A stretch of DNA of 64,000 bases from Streptomyces sp. NBC_01723 (GCF_036246005.1 NZ_CP109171.1:4824001-4888000), one strand, 5' to 3'; shown: positions 24,100 through 33,381, counted from the stretch's first letter. Program-made: numbers and translations. Notes: generated by a model from the sequence alone, not told the origin.

Positions 24100-25398
24100 G
24101 TGATCCGCATGCACCCTCGGAACGTGTGGCAGGCCATGTCCGGACCCGGCTTCCTGCTGTCGGCGTGGCCCTGGCGCGCGGTCGCCCACCTGGTGACCGG
24201 GGCGGTGGCCGGTGCCGTGACCCTGGTGGGGATCGTGGCCGCCGCCACCGTCGCCGGTGTCCTCGCCGTCGTCGTGGTGGGCCTGCCGCTGCTGGTCCTC
24301 ACCGTCCTCGCGGGCATACCCGTCGCCCACCTGGAGCGGTACCGGCTGCGCATCGTCGACCGCGACCCCGCCCCGGACCGGCACCGGCGGCCGGCCGTCC
24401 CGGGGCTGTGGCCCTGGCTGACCACCCGGCTGCGGGAGCGGGCGACCTGGCGGGAGCTGGGCCACGCCCTGCTGTTCGCCGGTCTGCTCTGGCCGGTGGA
24501 CGCCGTGGTCGTCACCGCGGCCCTGGCCACACCGCTGTCCATGGTGGCCACCCCGCTGCTGATGGCGACCGTCGGCGGCGGCGAGGAGGCGAAGGTGCTC
24601 AAGACGTGGACGGTCACCACCTGGCCGACCGCGTTCGGCGCCGCGCTGCTGGGCCTGCTGCTCCTCGCCCTGGGCGGCTACGCGCTCGGTCTGGCCGCCG
24701 GTGCGCGGGCCGAGCTGACCCGGGTCCTGATCGCCCCGCGCGACGGCGACCTGGGCGCAAGGGTCGTCGAACTGACCCGCTCGCGCGTGCGGTTGGTGGA
24801 CGCGTTCGAGTCGGAGCGGCGCCGTATCGAGCGCGATCTGCACGACGGGGCGCAGCAGCGTCTGGTGGCCCTGACGATGGCCCTCGGCCTGGCCCGGCTG
24901 GACGCGCCGCCCGGCCCGCTGGCCGATCAGCTCGCCAAGGCGCACGGTGAGGCGGGCAAGGCGCTGGAGGAACTGCGGGAGCTGATCCACGGCATCCACC
25001 CCAAGGTCCTCGCCGACTACGGCCTTCAGGCCGCGGTGGCCGACGCCGCCGACCGGTCCGCCGTGCCCGTCGACGTCACCCTGGAGCTGGCCGGGAGGCT
25101 GCCCCAGGCGGTGGAGGCCGCAGCCTACTTCGTGGTCCGCGAGGCCCTCGCCAACGTCGGCAGGCACAGCGGCGCCGACCGCGCGGAGGTGACCGGCGGG
25201 CACCTCGACGGACGGCTGTTCCTGGAGGTCCGGGACGACGGCCGGGGCGGCGCCGACGCCGGGGCGGGCAGTGGGCTGACCGGTCTCGCCGACCGGGTGT
25301 CGGTGCTGGATGGCAGACTCTCCCTGTCCAGCCCGCCGGGCGGACCGACCCTGTTGCGCGTGGAGATTCCTTGCGAGTGGACCGAACGCTTCGCGTAG
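24100..25398 (+). CDS. Two-component sensor histidine kinase (HisKA_3/NarL-associated type)
   Basis: This 432-residue kinase has an N-terminal membrane sensor (hydrophobic segments about 25-75, 120-150 and 185-210), then the H-box ERRRIERDLHDGAQQR with the phospho-accepting His248. A C-terminal HATPase domain (NVGRHSGA, VRDDGRGGAD, GSGLTGLADR) follows. The GTG at 24100 follows GGAGGGG by 9 bases; the ATG at 24109 is an alternative. It overlaps the response regulator by 28 bases and is divergent from the ABC exporter. The absence of a large outer domain suggests intramembrane sensing, as in LiaS-like kinases. Confidence 0.92.
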   Translation: MIRMHPRNVWQAMSGPGFLLSAWPWRAVAHLVTGAVAGAVTLVGIVAAATVAGVLAVVVVGLPLLVLTVLAGIPVAHLERYRLRIVDRDPAPDRHRRPAVPGLWPWLTTRLRERATWRELGHALLFAGLLWPVDAVVVTAALATPLSMVATPLLMATVGGGEEAKVLKTWTVTTWPTAFGAALLGLLLLALGGYALGLAAGARAELTRVLIAPRDGDLGARVVELTRSRVRLVDAFESERRRIERDLHDGAQQRLVALTMALGLARLDAPPGPLADQLAKAHGEAGKALEELRELIHGIHPKVLADYGLQAAVADAADRSAVPVDVTLELAGRLPQAVEAAAYFVVREALANVGRHSGADRAEVTGGHLDGRLFLEVRDDGRGGADAGAGSGLTGLADRVSVLDGRLSLSSPPGGPTLLRVEIPCEWTERFA

Positions 25399-26030
25399 TG
25401 CTGGCCGAGGACAGCGTGTTGCTGCGGGACGGGCTGACCGGCCTGCTCGCCCGCTGCGGGCACGAGGTGGTGGCCGCCGTCGGGGACGCGGAGGCGCTGG
25501 TCGCGGCGGTGGCGGAGCACGCCCCGGACGTCGTGGTCACCGACGTCCGCATGCCGCCCGGCTTCCAGGACGAGGGCCTGCACGCGGCGGTGCGGCTGCG
25601 GGAGCGGAGCCCGGCCCTGCCCGTCCTCGTCCTCAGCCAGTACGTGCAGCGGACCTACGCCGCCGAGCTGCTGGACTCCGGTGACGGAACGGGTGTCGGC
25701 TACCTGCTGAAGGACCGCGTCGGCCAGGTCGAGGAGTTCGTCGAGGCGCTGACCGAGGTCGCGGACGGCGGCACGGTCGTCGACCCGGAGGTGGTACGCC
25801 AGTTGCTGCGCCGCCGCCGGGACCCGCTGGAGCGGCTCACCCCGCGTGAGCGGGAGGTGCTCGCGCTGGTCGCGGAGGGCAGGTCCAACGCGGCGGTCGC
25901 CGGCCAACTCGTCGTCTCCGAGGCCGCGGTGGGCAAGCACATCGGGAGCATCCTCACCAAGCTCGACCTGCCTCCGGCGACCGATACCCACCGCAGGGTG
26001 CTGGCGGTCCTGGCGTATCTGCGGGCGTGA
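25371..26030 (+). CDS. LuxR/NarL-family response regulator
   Basis: This 219-residue regulator has a receiver domain with acidic pocket LAEDS and phospho-acceptor Asp58 in VVVTDVRMPPG. A C-terminal LuxR helix-turn-helix (LTPREREVLALVAEG...VGKHIGSILTKLDL) follows. The start is uncertain between TTG at 25371 (5 bases from GGAG) and GTG at 25377. It is translationally coupled to the kinase. The divergent ABC exporter genes are its likely target. Confidence 0.92.
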   Translation: MRVDRTLRVVLAEDSVLLRDGLTGLLARCGHEVVAAVGDAEALVAAVAEHAPDVVVTDVRMPPGFQDEGLHAAVRLRERSPALPVLVLSQYVQRTYAAELLDSGDGTGVGYLLKDRVGQVEEFVEALTEVADGGTVVDPEVVRQLLRRRRDPLERLTPREREVLALVAEGRSNAAVAGQLVVSEAAVGKHIGSILTKLDLPPATDTHRRVLAVLAYLRA

Positions 26031-26170
26031 GGCGGCCGTTCGCCTGCCCGCGACGGGGGTTGTGATTGGGTCACGAACCCATCGTGGCCCTGCACTTCTC
26101 CTGTTCGGGACGGCACGATTGATCGCCGGAAGTTCCCGCCGGCCGCCGCCCCGCACCGGAAAGTGAGTCC

Positions 26171-27337
26171 GTGAGTACCGTCCCGCCCCCCGACCGTTCC
26201 GACGACGAACCGTCGTCCTCCCTGTCCGACGAGCAACTGGAGTCGTTCCTGCGGGAGGCCACCGAAGGCGGTGGCACCTCCGCGCCCAAGGAGCCCTCCG
26301 CGCGTGCCCGGATGGTGGCCCGGCGGCTGCGGGAGGAGGACGAGGCGGCCCGGCGTGCCGACCCTCGTGGCGGGCGTAAGGACCAGGGGCCGCCGTCCCC
26401 GCCGGGATGGCGTACCGGCCCGGCGCCGTCGGCGGGCGGCTCCCGGAAGCGGCGGATGGGCGCGGTCGTCGGCGTACTGGTCCTGGCGGCGCTCGCGGTC
26501 GTCGCCGTACGGCCCTCGCTGGTGCTGCCGGACGACGAAGGCGGCTCCGGACAGCCCTTGGCGGCCGAGACCGCGCGGCCGACCGGCGCCCCCGGCGACC
26601 CCGCCGACTCCGGCCGGGCCACGCCCGAGCACCCCTTCCGCGGCTCGCCCGCCGAACAGTGGGCCGAGGGCGCCGACGCCATCGAGGTCCCGAAGGCGAA
26701 GGCGCTCTCCGGGATGAGCGAGGACGACGTGGCGTTCGCGCTGCGCCGCACCAAGGATCTGCTGGTCGCCGCCAACCTGGACCCCGCCGTCCTGCGCGGC
26801 GGCCGGCCGGACAAGGCGCTGGCCGTCCTCGACCCGAAGCAGCCCAAGCTGCTGCCCGACCTGCGCCGCTCGCTGCGGGAACCGGACGAGGAGCACGACC
26901 CGCTGCTGCTCTTCACCCGGTTCGACCCGGCCGAGACCCGCCCGGCCGGCGACGTGGTCAAGGTCCGCGGCCGCATGACGCTCGCCGCCGGGGAGCCCGG
27001 CGAAGTGAAGGTGAACGCCGACTACACCTTCGTCTACCCGCTGGTGCGGACCGACGACCCCGACGGCCCGGTGGCCCGCACCATCGTCCGCCGCGAACTG
27101 ACCCTGACGCTCAACGACCCGGCCGCCTGGGACGTGACCGAGGGCAAGCTGGTGCTGGAGAAGTACTTCGCCGAGCACAACAACACCAATTGCGATGTCC
27201 ACGACGGCTACCTGCACCCCGGGTTCGCCGACGACCGCCCCGAAGGCGAGCGGCCCACCGGGCCCGCGATCGACCCGTACGACCGCACCGAGCCCCTCAC
27301 ACCGGACGGTTCCTGCGGCGAGGTCACCCGCACCTGA
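26171..27337 (+). CDS. Single-pass membrane protein with extracytoplasmic domain, unknown function
   Basis: This 388-residue protein has an acidic/basic cytoplasmic part (1-95), one membrane helix (96-114) and an outer domain of about 270 residues. The outer domain has conserved-looking stretches (FRGSPAEQWAEGADAIEVPKA, FALRRTKDLLVAANLDP) and three late cysteines or fewer. The wording is of a type common in Streptomyces genomes, but I do not recognise a characterised family. The GTG at 26171 has only a weak ribosome-binding site. It follows the two-component genes by 140 bases and may be transcribed with them. Confidence 0.72.
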   Translation: MSTVPPPDRSDDEPSSSLSDEQLESFLREATEGGGTSAPKEPSARARMVARRLREEDEAARRADPRGGRKDQGPPSPPGWRTGPAPSAGGSRKRRMGAVVGVLVLAALAVVAVRPSLVLPDDEGGSGQPLAAETARPTGAPGDPADSGRATPEHPFRGSPAEQWAEGADAIEVPKAKALSGMSEDDVAFALRRTKDLLVAANLDPAVLRGGRPDKALAVLDPKQPKLLPDLRRSLREPDEEHDPLLLFTRFDPAETRPAGDVVKVRGRMTLAAGEPGEVKVNADYTFVYPLVRTDDPDGPVARTIVRRELTLTLNDPAAWDVTEGKLVLEKYFAEHNNTNCDVHDGYLHPGFADDRPEGERPTGPAIDPYDRTEPLTPDGSCGEVTRT

Positions 27338-27353
27338 CGCCGCACGGCGCGAC

Positions 27354-27392
27354 CGGGCCCGGGTGCGCTCTCCCTGCGCGCACCCGGGCCCG
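27354..27392. terminator. Bidirectional terminator between convergent genes
   Basis: A perfect 15-bp GC-rich stem (27354-27368 with 27378-27392) lies between the ends of the membrane-protein gene and the protease gene. It can serve both strands. Confidence 0.75.
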
Positions 27393-27444
27393 TCCCTCGT
27401 CGTCCCCCGTCATCCCGCGTGGGACTCGTGGGGCTCTCAGCCGC

Positions 27445-28818
27445 TCACACCCGCTGCCACAGCGCCGGCACGTTCGACGGCTCCCAGCCCTGCTGGGCCT
27501 GGTGGCCCTGGAGGCAGCGGTAGGTGGCGCCGCCGTACGTCACCGTGTCGCCCGCCTGGTAGACGGTGCCGGCCGCCCAGGTGCCGCCGGGCTCTCCGGG
27601 CTCGCCCGGGTCCTCGCCGCCGCCCCCGGTCGTCTTCAGGGTGAGGCCGTAGTTCTGGAGCAGCGGGTTGACCGGCTGGAAGAAGGTCGTGCCGCCGCTG
27701 CCGCAGTTGCCCGACCCGCCCGAGGTGACGCCCTGCGCCTGGCTGCCGGATATGTACGAGCCGCCAGAGTCGCCGGGCTCGGCGCACACCGTGGTGCGGG
27801 TGACGCCGCTGATGGTCCCCTCGGGGTAGGTCACGCTGGTGTCGTGCTGCTGGATGGTGCCGCAGTGCCAGCCGGTGGTGGAACCGGAACGGCACACGGA
27901 CGCGCCGACCGGGGCCTGCGTCGACCCGGCGACCTGCACGTTCTGACCGCCCGCCCCGTTGACGTAGGGCGTGGCCGTCCACTGGGAGTTGGTGGCCACC
28001 CAGGCCATGTCGCGGCCGGGGAAGACCGACCCCTGGAAGGTGCCCTGGGCCACCCGGTTCGCGCCGCTCGTGCTCGCGCCCGCCCGGCCGCAGTGACCGG
28101 CGGTGGCGAAGCCCTGCTGGGTGCCCTTGGTGACGGGGAAGCCGATCGAGCAGCGCCCGCTGTTGTTGATGTAGTACGCCTCGCCACCCCGCAGGTCGTA
28201 CAGCGGGCGGGGCCGCTCGGCCGACGTCTCCACGCGCGCGAGCCCGGCGCCGACACCGGCCGCGTCGAGGAGGGCGCGGGCCGCGGACGGGCGTACGGCC
28301 TGCACGGTGACCGTGTTCGTGCGTACGTCGACGTACCGGACCGGCGCGTCGGTGGTGTCCCGGTGCGCGGCCGCCCGGTCCAGCCGGGACTTGGCCGCGT
28401 CCAGGTCGGCGAGCGAGTGCCGGACGACCTCGGCCACCGCGCCCCGCGCCTCGATCACCGCCACGTCGGCCGCGTCCGTCGTCGCCACGGTCAGCGTGCC
28501 GGACTCGGCGCCGCGCACCCAGGCGCCCGCGAAGTCGCCGCCGAGGTCGGCCCGCAGCCGGCCCGCGACGGCACCGGCCTCGGCCTCGTTCACGAGCCGG
28601 CGTTCGGCCTGCTCCCGGTCGAGGCCGAGGTCGCGCTCCATGGCCCGGAGCAGGGCGGGCGGGGCGGCGTCGGCGCGCAGCGCCTCGGCGGCCGTGGGCG
28701 CGGCGGGGAAGGGTGCCGTCCCGGCGCTCGCGGAGCCGCTGAGCCCGGCCACGAGCAGGGCGGCCGTCGCGGCGACGGCGGCACCCACGGCTCTGGTCTG
28801 TCGGTGTCGGTGGGGCAT
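27445..28818 (-). CDS. Secreted chymotrypsin-like serine protease with chitin-binding tail (S. griseus protease C-like)
   Basis: This is a 457-residue preproprotein. The signal peptide ends near residue 32 (SGSASA). A propeptide of the alpha-lytic protease type (33 to about 206, with LGLDREQAERRL) is followed by the S1E catalytic domain from about Tyr207 (YDLRGGEAYYINNSGRC). The triad is visible: His242 (TAGHCG), Asp270 (GRDMAWV) and Ser351 (GDSGGS). A GEDPGEPGEPGG linker leads to a 45-residue carbohydrate-binding module of the CBM5/12 kind (GTVYQAGDTVTYGGATYRC...WEPSNVPALW). S. griseus protease C has the same layout. GAGGAG precedes the ATG by 7 bases. The propeptide probably acts as a folding chaperone. 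Confidence 0.93.
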   Translation of the reverse strand: MPHRHRQTRAVGAAVAATAALLVAGLSGSASAGTAPFPAAPTAAEALRADAAPPALLRAMERDLGLDREQAERRLVNEAEAGAVAGRLRADLGGDFAGAWVRGAESGTLTVATTDAADVAVIEARGAVAEVVRHSLADLDAAKSRLDRAAAHRDTTDAPVRYVDVRTNTVTVQAVRPSAARALLDAAGVGAGLARVETSAERPRPLYDLRGGEAYYINNSGRCSIGFPVTKGTQQGFATAGHCGRAGASTSGANRVAQGTFQGSVFPGRDMAWVATNSQWTATPYVNGAGGQNVQVAGSTQAPVGASVCRSGSTTGWHCGTIQQHDTSVTYPEGTISGVTRTTVCAEPGDSGGSYISGSQAQGVTSGGSGNCGSGGTTFFQPVNPLLQNYGLTLKTTGGGGEDPGEPGEPGGTWAAGTVYQAGDTVTYGGATYRCLQGHQAQQGWEPSNVPALWQRV

Positions 28819-28925
28819 GGGGGATCTCCTCGGTCTCGGTGGGGAGGTGCCGAAACCGTAGGGAGGGACGACCGGTGTCCATAAGACGTCGGCCGGCCCT
28901 CTCCCCGGCGTTATGGAAAGCGCCG

Positions 28926-29873
28926 TCACGGTACGCGGTGCGCCGCCATCCACTCGGTGTAGGTGTCGCTGCCCGCCGCCACGCCTGCGTGCGCCATCCG
29001 CGCCTGCGCCAGCACGGTCGCGGCGGTGTCCCGCTGCTGCGTCACCTCGTGCCAGCCCAGCAGGTGCCGCCAGGCCAGTGGGGTGCCGGTGAGCGGGCGG
29101 GTGACGATGCCGGGGGTGGTCGGGAAGGTCGCCCGGCACAGGCCGGCCGCCCGGCCCACCTGCACCAGGTGGACGAGGGACGCGGTGTCGGTCTCGTACA
29201 TGCGGCGCGGGGTGAACCCGGCGCGGGCGCACGAGGCGGTGAAGCAGTCGCCGAAGCAGCCGTCGCCGGGTACGCAGGCCCACTCCTCGCCCGCCAGCTC
29301 GGTCAGGTCCACCTCCGGCCGGCCGGCGAGCGGGTGGCCGCCGGGCATCATCACGAAGACCGGGTCGACGGCGACCTCCCGCCAGACCAGCCCCTCGGCG
29401 CCGGGCGGGGCCGCCGACCCGCAGGTCCCGGCGAGCGCGAAGTCCAGCCGACCGTCGGCCAGCTGCTCGGCCAGCTCCCGCTCCGACCAGGAGGTGCAGG
29501 TCGTCATCCGGGCGTCCGGTGCCACGTCGGCGAGCCGGTCCACCAGGGCGCCGAGGAGCGGCCCGTGGGTGCCGCCCAGCCGCAGGTGCCGCGCGGTCCG
29601 CGGGGCCCGCGCGAACCGGGCCGCCTCCTGCTGCAGCTCGGTCACCGCGGGCAGCACGATCCGGCTGCGCTCCAGCACCAGCTCCCCGAGCGCGGTGGCC
29701 CGCACCCCGTGCCGCCCCCGGACGAACAACGCCCCGCCCAGCGCCCGTTCGATCCGCTTCAGCTGGGCGCTCAACGCGGGCTGCGCGAGTCCGAGCGCCG
29801 TCGCCGCCCTGGTGAGGCTGCCGGCGTCGGCGATGGCCCGGACCGTCCTGAGATGCCGCAACTCCAGCTCCAT
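28926..29873 (-). CDS. LysR-family transcriptional regulator
   Basis: This 315-residue regulator has the LysR N-terminal winged helix-turn-helix (ELRHLRTVRAIADAGSLTRAATALGLAQPALSAQLKRIE, residues 4-42) and a periplasmic-binding-protein-like effector domain. It lies 90 bases downstream of the NlpC/P60 gene and 107 bases before the protease start, all on the reverse strand. Control of the protease is possible, but LysR proteins more often regulate a divergent gene, and none is present here. Confidence 0.9.
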   Translation of the reverse strand: MELELRHLRTVRAIADAGSLTRAATALGLAQPALSAQLKRIERALGGALFVRGRHGVRATALGELVLERSRIVLPAVTELQQEAARFARAPRTARHLRLGGTHGPLLGALVDRLADVAPDARMTTCTSWSERELAEQLADGRLDFALAGTCGSAAPPGAEGLVWREVAVDPVFVMMPGGHPLAGRPEVDLTELAGEEWACVPGDGCFGDCFTASCARAGFTPRRMYETDTASLVHLVQVGRAAGLCRATFPTTPGIVTRPLTGTPLAWRHLLGWHEVTQQRDTAATVLAQARMAHAGVAAGSDTYTEWMAAHRVP

Positions 29874-29963
29874 AGGGGGAGCTTGCGGCGGGGGAGGGGC
29901 GGGGGCAAGAGGCTGGTACAGACCAGAATGGGTCGCCTCGCCCGCGGAGGGCGACCGGACGCC

Positions 29964-31718
29964 TCAGACGCGGTGCACCGTGTGCAGCGTCCGCGCGTAC
30001 GTGCCGGTGCCGTCCAGCAGCGAGGCGCCCCCGAGGTCGGACATGGTCGGCCCGTTCGCCGTCTTGCGGCTGGAGAGGAAGCGGCGCCCGCCCGCGCCGT
30101 CCTCGCCGAGGTAGATGCCGACGTGGTCCGCCGTGGCGGTCTCGGTGTCGTCCCCCGAGTCGGCGTTGAACAGGACCAGGTCGCCGGGCTGGAGCTGCTC
30201 GGCCGCCGGCGGCTTCGAACCGTCCGTCCGCGCGACGCGCACCCCGGGCGCGTGGTCGGCCATGTCCCGGGACTTGCGGGGCAGCCGGGTGCCCGAGGTG
30301 TCCTGGCCCGCCGCCAGCGGTACGCCCAGGTGGTAGCCGTAGACCATGCGGGTGTACCCCGAGCAGTCCAGGTTCCCGGCCTGCTTGGCGGACGGGCCGG
30401 TGTAGGTGCCGTCTGGGAAGGTCCAGCCGCTGTGCATGTACTCGTGGAAGTCGGCGCCCTCGTAGCGGTAGCCCCGCGGATCCAGGTAGCCGTAGCCCGC
30501 CTCGCCCATCACCCGCCTGCCCTCCGCCGGCCCGGCACCGGCGTCCACGGGGGCGGCTCCGGCCAGGAACATGGCGGCGTACGCCAGGAGGTCCGGCGCC
30601 GTCGAGCCGCACCAGCCGCGCACGACCTCCTCCAGCTCCGGTGTCCAGACCCCGTCGAAGGGCTCGGGCAGCACCCGCACCCAGGAGGAGTGGGTGACGA
30701 CGGGCGGCGCCGCCCAGTCCGCGGCCGTCACCTCGTACCGGCTGACGAGCAGGGTCACCGGCAGGTTGGCGCAGCCGCGGTTGGCGAGGGCGCGCAGGCC
30801 GACGCGGCCCTTGCCGAAGGTGGCGTCGGTGACGTCGAAGGTCCACCCGGAGGGCTCGGCGCCGGCCGAGGGCCAGGCCTTGGCGCGGATCCCGGTGCCC
30901 TCGCGCCGCACCCGTATCGTCCAGTCGGTACCGGCCGGCACACCGGTGGCGAGCGTCACCTCCGCCGCGAGCTGGGTGACGGTGTCGTCGACCTCCTTCT
31001 CCACCCGGAACTGCACCGCCCCGGACGTGGTGAAGGAGAGCCGGGCCCGGTAGTTGTTGTGGGTGTCCTGGTACCCGAACGACAGGGCGTACGAGCAGGC
31101 GTCACCGGTCGGCACCTTGTCGAACCGCGCGACGGAGCGCACGTCGACGTCGGTGATCCCGTCGTCCCGCAGGGTGGCGTGACGGCTGGCGTAGTCGGTG
31201 CTGAGGGCGATGGCCCCGGCCCCCGGTCTCACCGAGTAGTCGGCGTCCACCGGTCCGAGGGTGGACCAGCTCCCGCCGCCGGGAGAGGTGCCCCAGTACG
31301 CCCGGTCGGCCGCGGGCAGCGCCGGGTCGGGCAGCGTCCGGACGAAGTCGTCCACGAACGGCTTCTTGTTCTCGGTGAACGTCCGCCGCGGGCCGGGCAC
31401 CAGGACGCTGCGGGCCCCGTGGGTCAGCAGCGCGACGCGTCTGCCGCCGGAGGTGACCTCGGTGCGGGCGGGGGTGCCCGGCAGCACGGTGGCGGTGAGC
31501 CGGGACGCCAGGGTGAGGTGACCGAACCAGTCGGGCCCCAGCGGCGCCGTCGTCACGGAGGAGCGGGCCGCGGTCAGGGCGGTCGGCGCGACCGCCGGTG
31601 CGGCCGCGCCCTGCCCGGCGGCACGCGCGGGTGACGCGACGGCCGCGCCGGCCAGGGGGACGGTGGCGGCCGAGGCGGCGAGGAAGGTGAGCACGTTACG
31701 CCGTGAGGTGTGGGTCAT
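29964..31718 (-). CDS. Tat-exported NlpC/P60-type cell-wall hydrolase-like protein with N-terminal jelly-roll domain
   Basis: This is a 584-residue protein. The signal MTHTSRRNVLTFLAASAATV has the twin-arginine pattern. The middle (about 165-320) reads as a beta-sandwich/laminin-G-like domain (SYALSFGYQDTHNNYRARLSF). The C-terminus has NlpC/P60 features: catalytic Cys452 in LDCSGYTRMVYG and His532 in ADHVGIYLG. The family cleaves peptidoglycan peptides or related amides. The start could be 31727 (two codons earlier than the chosen ATG plus one); the ATG at 31718 is better spaced from AAGGA. LysR and protease genes follow on the same strand. Confidence 0.82.
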   Translation of the reverse strand: MTHTSRRNVLTFLAASAATVPLAGAAVASPARAAGQGAAAPAVAPTALTAARSSVTTAPLGPDWFGHLTLASRLTATVLPGTPARTEVTSGGRRVALLTHGARSVLVPGPRRTFTENKKPFVDDFVRTLPDPALPAADRAYWGTSPGGGSWSTLGPVDADYSVRPGAGAIALSTDYASRHATLRDDGITDVDVRSVARFDKVPTGDACSYALSFGYQDTHNNYRARLSFTTSGAVQFRVEKEVDDTVTQLAAEVTLATGVPAGTDWTIRVRREGTGIRAKAWPSAGAEPSGWTFDVTDATFGKGRVGLRALANRGCANLPVTLLVSRYEVTAADWAAPPVVTHSSWVRVLPEPFDGVWTPELEEVVRGWCGSTAPDLLAYAAMFLAGAAPVDAGAGPAEGRRVMGEAGYGYLDPRGYRYEGADFHEYMHSGWTFPDGTYTGPSAKQAGNLDCSGYTRMVYGYHLGVPLAAGQDTSGTRLPRKSRDMADHAPGVRVARTDGSKPPAAEQLQPGDLVLFNADSGDDTETATADHVGIYLGEDGAGGRRFLSSRKTANGPTMSDLGGASLLDGTGTYARTLHTVHRV

Positions 31719-31733
31719 GCCGGACATGATCCT

Positions 31734-32165
31734 TCACGGGGTGTACTCCGTTGCCGTGCAGCTCAGTTCGGCCCACACCGTCTTCCGCGGAAAGCGCCCC
31801 TCCACGACACCCCACCGGTGCGCCAGCGCCTCGACGAGCAGCAGGCCGCGCCCCGACTCCGCGTCCGGGGCGGGCGTCCGCGGGCAGGGGAGCCGCTCGC
31901 CCCGGGTGTCGGTGACCTCGATGCGCAGGAAGTCGCCGACGACGTACAGCGTGAGCCGGAAGTCGCGCCCGGGGACGCGTCCGTGTTCCGCCGCGTTGGC
32001 CGCCAGCTCGGCCACGAGCTGGCGTGCGGGGTCCTGGGGCAGGCCCCAGCTCCGGAGCTGCTCGGCCGCGAGCAGACGGGCGAGACGCGCCCCGCGCGGC
32101 GTGGGGGAGAGCTGCACGCTGAAGTTGCGTACGGGCGTCGTGAGTTCGGCGGATTTCTGGTTCAC
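31734..32165 (-). CDS. ATP-binding protein of the anti-sigma (RsbW/SpoIIAB-like HATPase) type
   Basis: This 143-residue single-domain HATPase has an N-box (LVAELAANAAEHGR) and G-boxes (EVTDTRGE, ESGRGLLLVEALA), as in Streptomyces regulators related to anti-sigma kinases. The GTG at 32165 is the likely start. It is divergent from the XRE gene, across a 158-base region with an inverted repeat. HATPase, XRE and DUF397 genes together form a recurrent Streptomyces module linked to development and antibiotic production. Confidence 0.85.
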   Translation of the reverse strand: MNQKSAELTTPVRNFSVQLSPTPRGARLARLLAAEQLRSWGLPQDPARQLVAELAANAAEHGRVPGRDFRLTLYVVGDFLRIEVTDTRGERLPCPRTPAPDAESGRGLLLVEALAHRWGVVEGRFPRKTVWAELSCTATEYTP

Positions 32166-32200
32166 GTCACTCAGCGTGGTGGTGCGTGCGTACGGTGAGA

Positions 32201-32228
32201 AGTGACTCAGCGGGTACGTACAGTCACT
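32201..32228. promoter_or_regulatory. Inverted repeat in the HATPase/XRE divergent promoter region
   Basis: AGTGACT (32201-32207) and AGTCACT (32222-32228) are 7-bp arms with a 14-base spacer. GTCACTCAGCG occurs again at 32165-32175. A TACAGT at 32219-32224 could be a forward -10. It may be an operator for the XRE protein, by inference. Confidence 0.4.
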
Positions 32229-32323
32229 GTCCGCTGGTTGTCCACCGCTGTCGGGGCTGTCGGGGCGGGGCGTACGGGTAGGGCGCTGAGGGCGACACGG
32301 CCAGTACGACGAAGGGGCGCGGG

Positions 32324-33181
32324 ATGACGGTCGAGACGGGCGAGCAGGGCGAGACGGGCTGGGAGGTGGACCCCGACGACGAGTGGGGCGTCGCCGTCAT
32401 CGCCACGGTGGGGCGCCAGCTGAAGCTCCGTCGCGAGGCGGTGGGGATGCGGGCCGCCGACTTCGGGGAGGCGGTCGGGTACGGGGAGGACCTCGTCTAC
32501 AAGGTCGAGGGCGGCAAGCGGATTCCCCGGCAGGAGTACCTGGACAGGGCGGACGCGGTGCTGGACGCGGGTGGGTTGATCGCGGCGGCGTGGGAGGACG
32601 TGAAGAAGGTCCGGTATCCGAAGAAGATCCGGGAGCTGGGGAGGCTGGAGGCCAACGCGGTTGAGATCGGTGTGTACGAGTGCAACATCGTCGCGGGGCT
32701 GCTGCAGACGCCGGAGCATGCGCGCGTTCTGATGGAGGCGCGGCAGCCGCCGTACTCCCCGGATGACGTGGAGCGCATGGTGGCCGCTCGGTTGGCGCGG
32801 CAGTCCGTCTTCGAACGCGACCCCGCGCCGTCGATGCACTTCGTGCTGGAAGAGGCGCCGCTGCGACGGGAGGTTGGAGGCACAATGGTGTGGCGGCGAC
32901 AGCTCGAACGCCTGCTGGAGGTAGGGCGGTTGCACCACGTAACGCTCCAAGTCATGCCGACGAACACGGACGCCCACCCCGGGCTGGACGGCAGGATCGA
33001 GTTGTTGAAGTTCCAGGACGGTGCAGTGGTCGCACGCTCCGACGGAGCGTTCAATGGACGGCCGATCACTGACCCGAAACAACTGCGAATCGTCGAGCTG
33101 CGGTATAGCACGATCCGAGCACAGGCGCTCTCGCCTCGAGAGTCGCTGGCCTTCATCGAACAACTGCTGGGAGAAACATGA
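32324..33181 (+). CDS. XRE-family regulator with DUF5753 (Scr1-like)
   Basis: This 285-residue regulator has a helix-turn-helix domain at about 24-75 (LKLRREAVGMRAADFGEAVGYGEDLVYKVEGGKR). The DUF5753 domain (about 105-280) contains YECNIVAGLLQTPEHARV and HVTLQVMPTNTDAHPGLDG. Scr1/WhiJ-type proteins of this family act with small DUF397 partners, and the next gene is one. The stop and the following start overlap as ATGA, which implies translational coupling. Confidence 0.93.
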   Translation: MTVETGEQGETGWEVDPDDEWGVAVIATVGRQLKLRREAVGMRAADFGEAVGYGEDLVYKVEGGKRIPRQEYLDRADAVLDAGGLIAAAWEDVKKVRYPKKIRELGRLEANAVEIGVYECNIVAGLLQTPEHARVLMEARQPPYSPDDVERMVAARLARQSVFERDPAPSMHFVLEEAPLRREVGGTMVWRRQLERLLEVGRLHHVTLQVMPTNTDAHPGLDGRIELLKFQDGAVVARSDGAFNGRPITDPKQLRIVELRYSTIRAQALSPRESLAFIEQLLGET

Positions 33182-33381
33182 TCCGCGAGGCCGAACTGGC
33201 GTGGTTCAAGAGCAGCTACAGCGGCGGCACGGACGGCGAATCATGCGTCGAGATCGCGAAGGCCCCCGGCACGATCCACGTCCGCGACTCGAAGTGCGCC
33301 GAGGGCGGCCCGCACCTGGCACTCGCTCCTGCCGCTTGGGCGACCTTCCTGCCGTCAGCACGACTGCTGGGCGAGAAGTGA
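33178..33381 (+). CDS. DUF397 protein (Scr2-like), first copy
   Basis: This 67-residue protein is nearly all DUF397: ELAWFKSSYSGGTDGESCVEIA...IHVRDSK...LALAPAAWATFL. It overlaps the XRE gene by 4 bases. In known Scr1/Scr2-type pairs the DUF397 protein binds and modulates the XRE regulator. It is closely similar to the next gene, so a tandem duplication is clear. Confidence 0.92.
   Translation: MIREAELAWFKSSYSGGTDGESCVEIAKAPGTIHVRDSKCAEGGPHLALAPAAWATFLPSARLLGEK

Noticed and set aside
27445..30846. Single 1133-codon reverse-strand frame through protease, LysR and NlpC genes
   Set aside because: Only the last 457 codons carry a signal peptide and protease motifs. The upstream part is a shadow of the LysR and NlpC genes, which are read in other frames.
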